Part shown: one piece after another, positions 11,901 through 22,300 of the stretch | Numbering within the stretch: the stretch's first letter is position 1 | How the letters are laid out: the number at the start of each line of letters is the position of its first letter | From: Physella acuta | Taxonomy: Eukaryota; Mollusca; Gastropoda; Physidae | NCBI RefSeq assembly: GCF_028476545.1 | Contig: NW_026733009.1 | Span: 104,939-168,938 of the forward strand | Length of the DNA stretch: 64,000 bases | Reading direction: 5' to 3' | Translations under genes and position numbers: made by a program | The notes under the pieces: model-generated | The model's database searches: none | What the model saw: the letters and a program-made list of their open reading frames with translations, nothing else | What the model was told of the DNA's origin: nothing

Positions 11901-12701
11901 AATCATCAATTGTGCCATTACAGCGCATCAGGCCTCTGAGAGTTGCTGCACGTCGCCAACGTGAACTGATGGTTATAATTGCCAATGAAATTAATGGTGA
12001 GAGTGTAGATTGGATAGAAGAGGAAGACCTTGATGTAAAGGGAATTCCCAGCTTAAATATCACAACTTTTAATTGAGGATTGCCATATTAATACTGTTGT
12101 AAGTAGTTTTTTTTTAAAAATACTTCTATTAATGATCTTGCTAAAACAGCAAAACACGCAATTTAATAATCTGGTGGAGAGTCTTTACTATTAAAAATCA
12201 ATGACATTTATATTGCTTTGTGAGAGATGACATCCGTTAAGTCCATTATATAGGCTACAATGAAATATACTAAGAAAATTAAAGGTCTGGGCATTGTGCT
12301 AACATTTAAATAATTTGCATATTATACTCAATATATTGTTATTCTCACGTGTGTCGTCATGTCTGCAAGAAATATCTACATTTACATTAAGTATTTTAAA
12401 AAAAAATTAATCCTTTCAGCTTTAACGTTACCTCACTGTATTACTGTTTACCTGCTGGTGCCACGAATGGGTCCTGCACGCTCATTATTAATGCTGTGTC
12501 AACGAGGGGTAATTTTAAAGGGATGAAAACACAGCAAATTTAAAACATAGGATAAAATGTAAATTAGGGGGGGGGGGGTGGAGTGTGACGTCATTTTAGG
12601 GGGGGGGGGTCTGACTTTTTGTGACGATGTGTGACGTAGGGGGGGGGGGGAGGGGGTAAAAAAATGGCCAAAAAAGCGTGACGTCATTTATGGACGACCC
12701 C
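8934..12701 (+). mobile_element. 3.8 kb DNA transposon with 3 bp TAA duplication, superfamily uncertain
   Basis: The ends are inverted copies: the left end starts GGGGTCGTCCATAAATGACG and the right end is its reverse complement, ending at 12,701. Both are flanked by the trinucleotide TAA (8,931-8,933 and 12,702-12,704), consistent with a 3 bp target duplication. G-rich runs (8,965-9,025 and 12,568-12,652) lie just inside the ends. One transposase-like gene occupies 9,753-12,076. A 3 bp TWA-type duplication suits PIF/Harbinger or Zator, but the protein shows no motif that lets me choose. Each end contains the palindrome TGACGTCA. Confidence 0.88.
9753..12076 (+). pseudogene. transposase of the 8,934-12,701 element, decayed
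   Basis: Three blocks follow one another. The N-terminal block is 9,753-9,959. The main block, 10,061-11,467, is a 468-codon open frame whose first 110 residues are a Lys/Glu-rich coiled coil. It is followed by 'SRSGLYLRLLPRR', 'FISQDDKAGVPLG', 'KLIPSVYAG', 'GYSGPTYISIRSGKH', 'LTVDGGPDENPR' and 'TNAPGRSAFNRVERKMAPL'. The C-terminal block, about 11,420-12,076, has 'HVRTSQYLTQIVKC', 'RFLPPPLPVAQ' and a C2H2 finger 'CKKCHSYFSSLVMLRNHSLTHK' split here as CKKC...H...H. The Asp in the DDKA and VDGGPDE motifs are candidate DDE/D catalytic residues (inference). The frame is broken near 9,960-10,060, near 11,390-11,440 and near 11,560. The transposase identity comes from position between inverted ends and from the motifs. 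Confidence 0.75.
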
Positions 12702-12704
12702 TAA

Positions 12705-12874
12705 GTCTAGTTTTTAGTTAAAACTACAAATAAACACTCTCAATCATGATGAATAGTGAAGGCCTAGTTAATCATCAAATATCAGTCATTCTGAGAACTT
12801 GATTGGTTTTGTTTATATTAGATTCAGTATATATTTGTATATTATGCTTACATTTAAGTCTTGAAAAATTGTAG
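12705..12874. other. short AT-rich spacer
   Basis: Nothing recognised between the DNA transposon and the hAT relic. Confidence 0.5.
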
Positions 12875-12882
12875 ATCTAGAA

Positions 12883-13641
12883 CAGGGGTCTCCAAACTAC
12901 GGCCCGCGGGCCGAATGCGGCCCGCGAGGTCCTCTCATCCGGCCCGCGGAGATCTTTTTGTCCACGGAAAAAAATGTTTGTTAAGGGTGACTGAGGAACT
13001 ATGAACAGAAAAGTCAAAACAATTTGAAAATGTAGCTTTGGATGAAAATATCATTGCCCGCCGTGTTGCAGACATTGGTGAATACATTGTGACTCAAATA
13101 GCGAAAAATGCAAGCAAGTTTCGCCAATTAAAGACAATGTTGCAAGTTGCCCAGATGAACTGCAGATGGGGGTCATTGAGTTGCAAGCAAATGACCTACT
13201 TAGAGATAAGTTCAAACAAGGGTGGGGGGGGGGGGGTTATAAGGAAGACTTTCCTAATATTACAACTTTTGCATCAAGGTACCTTTCAAATTTTGCAACA
13301 ACATACATGTATGAACAAACATTTTCAATAATGAAATACGTGAAAAACAATTTGAGAACAAACTTGGACCTCGAGTGTGTTGTCGGACCCAAACAGTGTT
13401 TCTTTCTGACTTTTTTCTCAGCGTGGGCGGGGGGGGGGGGGGGGGGGGGGAGAAGGGACTGACGACTACGACATTTGAAATTTGTATACATTTTATATTT
13501 TATATTTAAATTATATTTCGTTGGGGGGAGGGGGGGGGCGGTAGACTTTCTTCAGGGGGGGGGCTGGAAAAAAACTCTGGCCCCCGAAATGATATTTGAT
13601 AGTTAATGCGGCCCTCAGACTAAAAAGTTTGGAGACCCCTG
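12883..13641 (+). mobile_element. short hAT-type DNA transposon relic with 8 bp duplication
   Basis: The ends are CAGGGGTCTCCAAACT and its reverse complement AGTTTGGAGACCCCTG. The 8 bp ATCTAGAA flanks both sides (12,875-12,882 and 13,642-13,649), the duplication length expected of hAT elements. The inside keeps scraps of a hAT transposase: 'ARRVADIGEYIVTQI' near 13,050, and a C-terminal part near 13,165-13,370 with 'MGVIELQANDLLRDKF', 'TFASRYLSNFATTYM', 'EQTFSIMKYVKNNLRTNL'. The catalytic middle is missing and G-runs interrupt the frame, so this is an internally deleted, dead copy. Confidence 0.92.
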
Positions 13642-13649
13642 ATCTAGAA

Positions 13650-15105
13650 TCTAGACCTAATCTCCAACGGTTGATTTATACAATGAATCAATAGTATTTG
13701 AACAAACGATATGCCAGGGGAGGGAAGCTAAATATTCTCAAACAAACGTTATTTTGTAGTGCTCTACCATGAGACTTCTGTCATTTTTCTCCGTTTTTCA
13801 TTGGTTACGTTAGCAAGAAAATTATCTGGAACAATATGGTGGCTCTGACTACAAGTCAAACAACTACATCAAGATTTACGATAAAAACAATATTCTCTCT
13901 GTTTTGTTTTCTCTGATTAAATTACACTGTTAAAAATGATGTGGAAAATACCTTTCGGATAAATACTGTAGATCTATCATCTTGGCAATGAATTACGGGA
14001 AAAAAATTGTTTTATTTCGACCTTCTAGTCGTAGTATTGAAAGGTACGCTGCAAAAAAAAAAAGTGATTGATTAGGCTTAGAATCTAGATTCTAGATCTA
14101 GACTAGATCTAGATCTAGACTAGATCTAGATCTAGAAGAATCTAGTCTAGATCTGGATCTAGTGTTGAATGTAAATTTTAGTAAATTTAGAATATGGTAA
14201 AACTCCATTTTAGCGTATTTTATTAGCACCTTCACATTCACCTCCAGTTGAGCGTATTTTATTAGGATTAGGCCAGATCTAGATCTAGATACAGCCGGAA
14301 AAAGATATGCATGCGCAATGGAAACTACAACTTGCCTTCGCGGCATGCATGTGTTTACAACCCTAACCCTAGCCATAACCCTAGCTCACCTATTAATAAT
14401 TAATGGTTACTGCGCATGCGCAGAACTATCTTTTGCCTACCAGGTGGAGACGCTGGGGCGAAAAATCTTTTTCTGAGTAGTCACTTCAATTTTATTATAA
14501 ACACAACAGCAACACACAAGAACGTTAGGCAAACTGGTAATCTATCGTTTTAGGTGTTCGAATCGACTGTTGCCGCAAACAAATGTATTGTTACAAAGAA
14601 ATTTTGTATTATAGGTCTAACTGCTGTCTACAATTTATTTTTCATTGTATAAATATCAATTTTGTTAATTTTCAAAAATGTTTATAATTAAAATTACTTA
14701 AGCTCAGAAAAAATGACACTTTTTAATGGTTTATTTATAAAGAGATTGAAAGGTATTGGATTTCACATTATCAAGGTGGCTGATAACATCAACTCACAGT
14801 GACCCCAAGCACATTTATTATATTTCTATTTCTCAGGCCATGATCTATGCTAAAGTTTTTACGTGCATTGCCTTTGACCCCTAAAACAGTTTTATTATTC
14901 CCACACCCATTAGGAAACATATGCAGGGCGACAGTGTTTAAAATTTTAAATATAGATCTAGATATAGATTTAATAAAATAGTATGGTTTAAAATAATATT
15001 CTCTTTATGAACGCATTGTCTCTCGTCGACAGAGACAAAATTATCTCTCGCTGACCAGAAAATTTGAGCTGGTGATTGTAGGAACATTGATGTTATGATT
15101 TTTTT
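13650..15105. other. no gene; TCTAGATC-rich DNA
   Basis: AT-rich intergenic DNA. Overlapping TCTAGATCTAGA motifs cluster at 14,080-14,160 and near 14,275-14,290. Two telomere-like steps occur at 14,358-14,385 and are too short to mean anything. No coding region is supported. Confidence 0.55.
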
Positions 15106-15757
15106 ATAAAAATAAACCGGGAGTGATCTCCCCTAAAGTTTCTCGAATATTCTTATATAACTTGGAATGTAGACATGATTTTTAATTACTTAAACTTTTA
15201 AAAATAGAATAGAATCTCATAGAAAAAAACATTGCGCACCAAACAAACGCCGAAACAAAATGTGCATAATAGTGCGCAATATTAATTTTTTTATTAGTAC
15301 TTTATAAATTTACTTGCGTTTTCTGAGAAATCGGAAATAGCATAAATTAGTACTTCCAGTCAACGAAAATTACTCAAAATTTGATAGAAGTTAGAGAATT
15401 AGATCTATTACTTACATGTGAAATTTCATTTATCTATCTGAAATAGTACTCAAGTTATAGGCTTTTGAAAAATTCAAAGTAGAAAAAGTACCACTTCCGG
15501 TTATCGAAAATCGCTAAAAAGTTGATACGGATCTATGATTTTGATAAAATACTTATATATGAAATTTCATCAACCTAGCTGTAACGGTACTCAAGTTATC
15601 GTGTTTACACACAGACACACACACAGACAGACAGACAGACATACGGACAAGATTGCAAAATTATGTTTTTCCGTATCAGTGAGGTGTAAATCTCGATTTT
15701 TTTTTTTTGCACGATTACAAGACTTTCTCTATACTTCGTATATACGAGAAAGTAAAA
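15106..15757 (-). repeat. dispersed repeat family R1, copy 3 (inverted)
   Basis: The reverse complement aligns with 5,217-5,940 over nearly its whole length. It carries a CA/CAGA microsatellite at 15,605-15,645 where copy 2 has (TG)n. Its outer end reads 'cgtatatacgagaaagtaaa'. Copies 2 and 3 face each other across about 9.2 kb, but the material between them is made of unrelated insertions. Confidence 0.8.
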
Positions 15758-16274
15758 ATCTAAACTAAATCAAGAAGAATTTATTTTTAAAAAGAACAAC
15801 GTACAACACTTGTGAGATATCTAGATCTACTTGTTTAGTTTATAACTTTTCTTCTCACACATCTGGTGAGAAAAAAAACTCCAAAAGCATGAAACAAAAT
15901 AAATGTCTAGCAAATTGTGTCTTGCTATTTACTAGTACCCAGTAGGTCTCACATTTTTGTCTCGCTATTTACCCCCTCCCCCCAGGATCACACATTGTCA
16001 CAATATCAGAGGCGTAGCGAAGGCGGGGTGGGGGGTACGGACTGCACCGGGTGACACCATTTAATAGGGAGGTGACACCACGGCAGAATATAGCAAAATG
16101 TACAGAAGGTAGATTTACATTTTAATTCTCATTTGAAATATTTAAAGAGTTGTGTAACAGCAAAAATGGATTCAACTACACAGGTGGTAGCCTAATTAAA
16201 ATTAAATAATTACACAATTTTAAACTAGTTAAAAGTTTCTACAAGTCAAGTTAATGAATGACATTTTTTTGTAG
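15758..16274. other. upstream flank or 5' intron of CLOCK
   Basis: No exon was recognised. A repeat that begins CAGAGGCGTAGCGAAGG lies at 16,010-16,085. A related sequence ('cagtagcgtagctagg') occurs at 36,879, and another ('ggctacgccact') near 50,446-50,460. The first coding exon of CLOCK must lie further upstream or be hidden here. Confidence 0.5.
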
Positions 16275-16331
16275 CGAAAGTGTCTTGAGCTTTGATGATC
16301 TTGAGGATGATGAAAAAGATAATGTTAAACG
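16275..16331 (+). CDS. Clock: CLOCK exon a (first recognised): acidic leader
   Basis: The exon follows TTTTTTTGTAG and ends at CG|GTAAGT. It encodes '[18 protein letters not shown]', an acidic stretch that precedes the basic region in other CLOCK proteins. It needs one base pair more on its 5' side than it contains, so another coding exon lies upstream. Confidence 0.85.
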
Positions 16332-19300
16332 GTAAGTAGAAAACATTAATATTAATTATCAAGCAAAGCATATTAGTAGATCTGATTAATGTAAAATATC
16401 AGAAGTACACATTCTTCAAATTACCTTTATTGCCAGTTGCCTGAATAAATGATATTAAAAAAATATTAATTCAACATGTTATGTTGGTAGCCAAAATTGG
16501 TTGATTGACTTAGTAATGAGTACACAAATACTCAAAAGCTACTCATAGTGTTAAGACACACATGACATATTATCACGTTAAAAATTGTCATATTACAAGA
16601 GCGACCTGTGGTCAGTAGCACACGCCTAATGGTCTTTGCACGTCGTCAGTTTGGTTTAACTTCTCTTACACGAAGTAGTAATAAGATACAATAAGAGTTT
16701 TGATTTCATGATTTTCCAGCAAGACCAGAAATCTGAGTGAAAAGAAAAGGAGGGACCAGTTCAATGTCCTCATCAATGAGCTTTGTTCTATGGTGGCTGC
16801 CAACTGCAAAAAGATGGACAAATCCTCTGTGCTCAAGTCAGCCATACAGTTCCTACGCAACCATCAAGGTTATACCCAATAGCTTATACAATGCCTTCAT
16901 CTCTTCTCATTTCAGCAATGTTAAGTGTCTGGTTTAGGTCGTGACAGTGATTCACAAGTCTGATGGTGCACACATTGTGTTGTTACAATATATATTAGAA
17001 TTTTGTGTGTTGTTCATCAAGTTTTGTTATATTCGGACACAATGGATAATGTATGAAATCCCCACTGAAGATATTGCTTTGTTTCAGAATTTTCTGTGCA
17101 GTCTGCTGCTTATGAAATCAAGGAAGATTGGAAACCAACCTTTTTATGTAATGAAGAATTTGCTCAACTGATGTTAGAGGTAAGACTGTCTGATGAGCCA
17201 ACAGACTGAAGGGGCTAGTTTGATGTTCCCCATCCATTTGATATAAGCAGCCTGTTGAAATATGTCAACACTTTATTCCCAGGCTGTTGACAGTTTTCTG
17301 GTGGTCTTCACACAGCAGGGGAAAGTCGTGTTTACATCTGACAGTGTCACCTCTTTGCTAGGTCATCTACCTGTAAGTAGTGAAATGTCCCTGCTGGGTC
17401 CCTTACTCACTGTTTGTATTTGGTCATCCACACAATGTCTGTATTATGTCACTCACCTTGTATGTATTAGGTCACTCACACAATGTCTAATTTTCAGAGT
17501 GATTTGATTAACAACTCCCTGTATGACTTGATGCATGAAGATGACAGAATCAAGTTGTTTAACTTACTGTCTAAACAACAAAGTAAGCTCCTTTTTTAAT
17601 TCAACTCTATGTACTGATACAATAAGAAAGTATGTTCCACTCTTTGTATGATCAGATACAACAAAAAAGATTCACTCTTTGGTTTAACTGTATGGTATGA
17701 TACAACAACACTCTTTGATTCAACTGTTATCTATTGACAAGACTTGTTAGTGTAGGACTTTTGACAAGACTTGTTACTGTAAGACTATTGACAAGACTTG
17801 TTACTGTAGGACTATTGACAAGACTTGTTAGTGTAGGATGATTGACAAGACTTTTTAGTGTAGGACTATTGACAAGACTTGTTAGTGTAGGACTATTGAC
17901 AAGACTTGTTACTGTAGCACTATTGACAAGACTTGTTAGTGTAGGACTATTGACAAGACTTGTTAGTGTAGGACTATTGACAAGACTTGTTACTGTAGCA
18001 CTATTGACAACAGACAAGACTTGTTACTGTAGCACTATTGACAAGACTTGTTACTGTAGCACTATTGACAAGACTTGTTACTGTAGCACTATTGACAAGA
18101 CTTGTTACTGTAGCACTATTGACAAGACTTGTTAGTGTAGGATGATTGACAAGACTTTTTAGTGTAGGACTATTGACAAGACTTGTTAGTGTAGGACTAT
18201 TGACAAGACTTGTTACTGTAGGACTATTGACAAGACTTGTTAGTGTAGGACTATTGACAAGACTTGTTACTGTAGGACTATTGACAAGACTTGTTACTGT
18301 AGGACTATTGTCAAGACTTGTTACTGTAGGACTATTGACAAGACTTGTTAGTGTAGGACTTTTGACAAGACTTGTTACTGTAAGACTATTGACAAGACTT
18401 GTTACTGTAGGACTATTGACAAGACTTGTTAGTGTAGGATGATTGACAAGACTTTTTAGTGTAGGACTATTGACAAGACTTGTTAGTGTAGGACTATTGA
18501 CAAGACTTGTTACTGTAGCACTATTGACAAGACTTGTTAGTGTAGGACTATTGACAAGACTTGTTAGTGTAGGACTATTGACAAGACTTGTTACTGTAGC
18601 ACTATTGACAACAGACAAGACTTGTTACTGTAGCACTATTGACAAGACTTGTTACTGTAGCACTATTGACAAGACTTGTTACTGTAGCACTATTGACAAG
18701 ACTTGTTACTGTAGCACTATTGACAAGACTTGTTAGTGTAGGATGATTGACAAGACTTTTTAGTGTAGGACTATTGACAAGACTTGTTAGTGTAGGACTA
18801 TTGACAAGACTTGTTACTGTAGGACTATTGACAAGACTTGTTAGTGTAGGACTATTGACAAGACTTGTTACTGTAGGACTATTGACAAGACTTGTTACTG
18901 TAGGACTATTGTCAAGACTTGTTACTGTAGGACTATTGACAAGACTTGTTAGTGTAGGACTATAGACAAGACTTGTTACTGTAGGACTATTGTCAAGACT
19001 TGTTACTGTAGGACTATTGACAAGACTTGTTACTGTAGGACTATTGACAAGCTGCTCCCATCTGTTGCAGGTGAGGATACAATAGCTTTTACCTGCCACC
19101 TGAGACGAGGAACCATAGACCCAACTGAGTCGGTCACGTATGAATATGTCAAAGTGTGTGGAACATCCCAGTACATTGGGGATGTAGAAGGTAGATCCAT
19201 AAGTCATTTTTGAATTTATTGGCTTAACAAAAACTTGAAAGTCAACATAAAATTTATGTTAACCCTTGTTTTAAAATAACTTAATAAAAATGATAGACAT

Positions 19301-22300
19301 GAGACCATTATTAAAGACAACTTAAGACATGGGTGGTGAACACAAGGGGACGGGATATGTTACTATGTACAAACAACATTCACCCCTTTCATTCCCTTCA
19401 CTCATTCACTATATTCTGAGGAAAATATGCTTCTTTTGGACAAATTAATGATAAGAATTATTTTTGATGAGTTCTTATTCAGTCCATTTTCTACAAAAAT
19501 TAGGGATTGACTGCTGAATGACTTTTGGCAGCATAAATAAATGTTATGCATGAGGTTTTACTAAAAAAAAAATTCTGTAAAATACAAAATAGCCAACAGG
19601 AAAACTACAAGAAGTAAATACAATGTAAAATGGCAATTCTAGCGATATCACAACCTATATTTACGATTTAAAACTTGGATTCTGAAAAACAAATAAAATA
19701 GAGACAATATCTAAAGCTGGGAGCTTCGATTTGGTTTGGCAGGCTGGCGGGCCGACCGCTGAGAGCATCATTAAGGTCTTTAAGAGTTATATTAATTTAA
19801 AAATAACCTTCCCTCTTGTTCACCCCATTTGTTAATTAGCCTTCCATTGAAGCATGAACTGAGAGTTATTTCAATTGCCAGATGAGAGTATGCTGTGTGA
19901 TGACTACATTGGAATAGACATGCCATTTGTTAATTAGCCTTCCATTGAAGCATGAACTGAGAGTTATTTTAATTGCCAGATGAGAGTATGCTGTGTGATG
20001 ACTACATTGGAATAGACATGCCATTTGTTAATTAGCCTTCCATTGAAGCATGAACTGAGAGTTATTTCAATTGCCAGATGAGAGTATGCTGTGTGATGAC
20101 TACATTGGAATAGACATGCCATTTGTTAATTAGCCTTCCATTGAAGCATGAACTGAGAGTTATTTCAATTGCCAGATGAGAGTATGCTGTGTGATGACTA
20201 CATTGGAATAGACATGCCATTTGTTAATTAGCCTTCCATTGAAGCATGAACTGAGAGTTATTTCAATTGCCAGATGAGAGTATGCTGTGTGATGACTACA
20301 TTGGAATAGACATGCCATTTGTTAATTAGCCTTCCATTGAAGCATGAGTAGCTAGGCCAATGCCGCTGCCGAGAAAATCGGACAAATCGGCTTTTCCCTA
20401 CCCCCTGCATGTTTAACTCTGTTTTTTGCATGCTTTTATTGTTTTTATTTTAACATGTTATACATCATTCTGTTCGTAATTGAATAACCTTTTTAACTGT
20501 ATTAGTTTGATTTCTGTATTATTTCAGACGTTGAAGAAATCGCCGATTAAATCGCATTTTTTACCCTCCGCGGCGACGTGCCGATAAGGGGGGAGGCTTT
20601 TTCACCTTTTTAAAAGGGGGGTGTTACTTGGAGTCTATAGACTCTGTGAGTTTTCGTACTACAACTGTGAAACTTGGTAGAAGAATAGATTAAATGTACA
20701 CGTATAACGCTCAGGGTTCTTGGTTAAAATATGTTAAATACTTTCGGAGATATCGGACCGCAAAGTTAAACTAAGTTATTTGAGCTATTTATGGACCGAT
20801 TTTTTATTTGAACCCTGAGCTGTATTCTTGAAATCTCGACGTTTATTAATATGTATCATATGTCCTATAAGGCCCTATAATAAGGACGTCTATAGACTTT
20901 GAAATGGACCGAAAATATAAACACGACGCGCCGACCGCTGTTCGACTGAACCGCCCTGCTGTGCTTCGAATCGCCGTCTTTAACCTGATGACGCGTTACA
21001 AAATTTGTATACACGTATCGAGTTTACGTACTACAACAGTTAAATTTGGCAGACGAATACATTAAATGTAGACGTATAACGCTCAGGGTTCGTGGTCAAA
21101 ATAAGTTAAATACTTTTGGAGATATCGGACCGCAAAGTTGAACCAAGTTTCCCGGTCTATTATTGGACATATTTTACATTTGAACCCTGAGCTGTATTTC
21201 CGAAATCTCGACGTTTATTTAAATGTATAACATGTATTATAGCGCCTCGTAATAAAGCCGTCCATACATTTTAAAACCGAACGAAAATAAAAATTAACGC
21301 GTCGGCCGCCGTCCGACTGAATCGCTCTGCTGTGGTGATCTACACATCGTGTGGCACAGCCGAGTGTGTGGTCACGTGACGCTAGGCGCTTGATCCGATT
21401 GGATGATACTATAAACAATGTCTAAAGATAGATACATGTGTTCCCGTGTTTGACTCGACGGCTATTGCTACTTTATATTTATAAGCACACAGACATGTTG
21501 CATAACTTTGTCTTAACCCATTGAAACGTCAAACAAAAGTTTTGTTAGTATTTACGGCTGAGGACTAATCGTCAAAATTAATCTTCTTTAGAAATTAATC
21601 CGAATAGCTTCGGCCCGATCAAACAATGCTGTGATGTGATTCGTGTAACGTTTCATAATTGTGTACATTACTTTTTCGTAAAATTGGCTTTAAAAAATAA
21701 ATTAAATTATATCCGGGGCTCTTTTCTACAAATTTTAATACCACTAACAACGTGGGGGTTACTAGCTTGCCAAATCGACCAAAATGGGGTGGGGTGGATG
21801 GGGCTAGCCACTGACCATCCTACACCGTATGTAACATCCATAGCCTCACCCCGCCCCCACTAGTCCGTGACGCGACAAGCCGACGAGCATCGCTTTTGAT
21901 GTTGTATAACACCCGTACGGTACCCGAGCGGCTCGCGGTGGTTTCATACCCCACCACCCTCCCCCTTCACTTTGTGGAGTTGATGTTACTAACCCTAGGG
22001 CATAGATCAGGAAATCTTGCCAGACTTTTGTCTCTAAAATTACATAATATTCGTCTGACACGTTCATCGGGTTGGCCGACTAGCCTATCCAGCGGTAGTG
22101 TTTACGTAATAGGGCAATAAAATTCGTTGGTCAGAAGACCTGGTTACCCACATGTCTGATTGAACTAAATCTAGGCAAAAGCTGGTGGTGGTACACGTGT
22201 CTGTGTATAGCCAAACACGGCAATCTTACACAATTTCTAGAATCTACTAGATCTACACACTCAAGCACTCAAACACGTGCTTTTTTCTTAAGAAAGTTGT

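Noticed and set aside
14358-14385. Interstitial telomere (CCCTAA)
   Set aside because: Only about three imperfect steps, below what would be informative.
5217-15757. One giant transposon bounded by the inverted R1 copies
   Set aside because: A third R1 copy in direct orientation lies outside, and the interior is several unrelated insertions. Two independent insertions explain it better.
17727-19207. 205- and 201-codon Thr/Ser/Leu/Val repeat frames
   Set aside because: They fall in the 27 bp intronic minisatellite between two firmly placed CLOCK exons.
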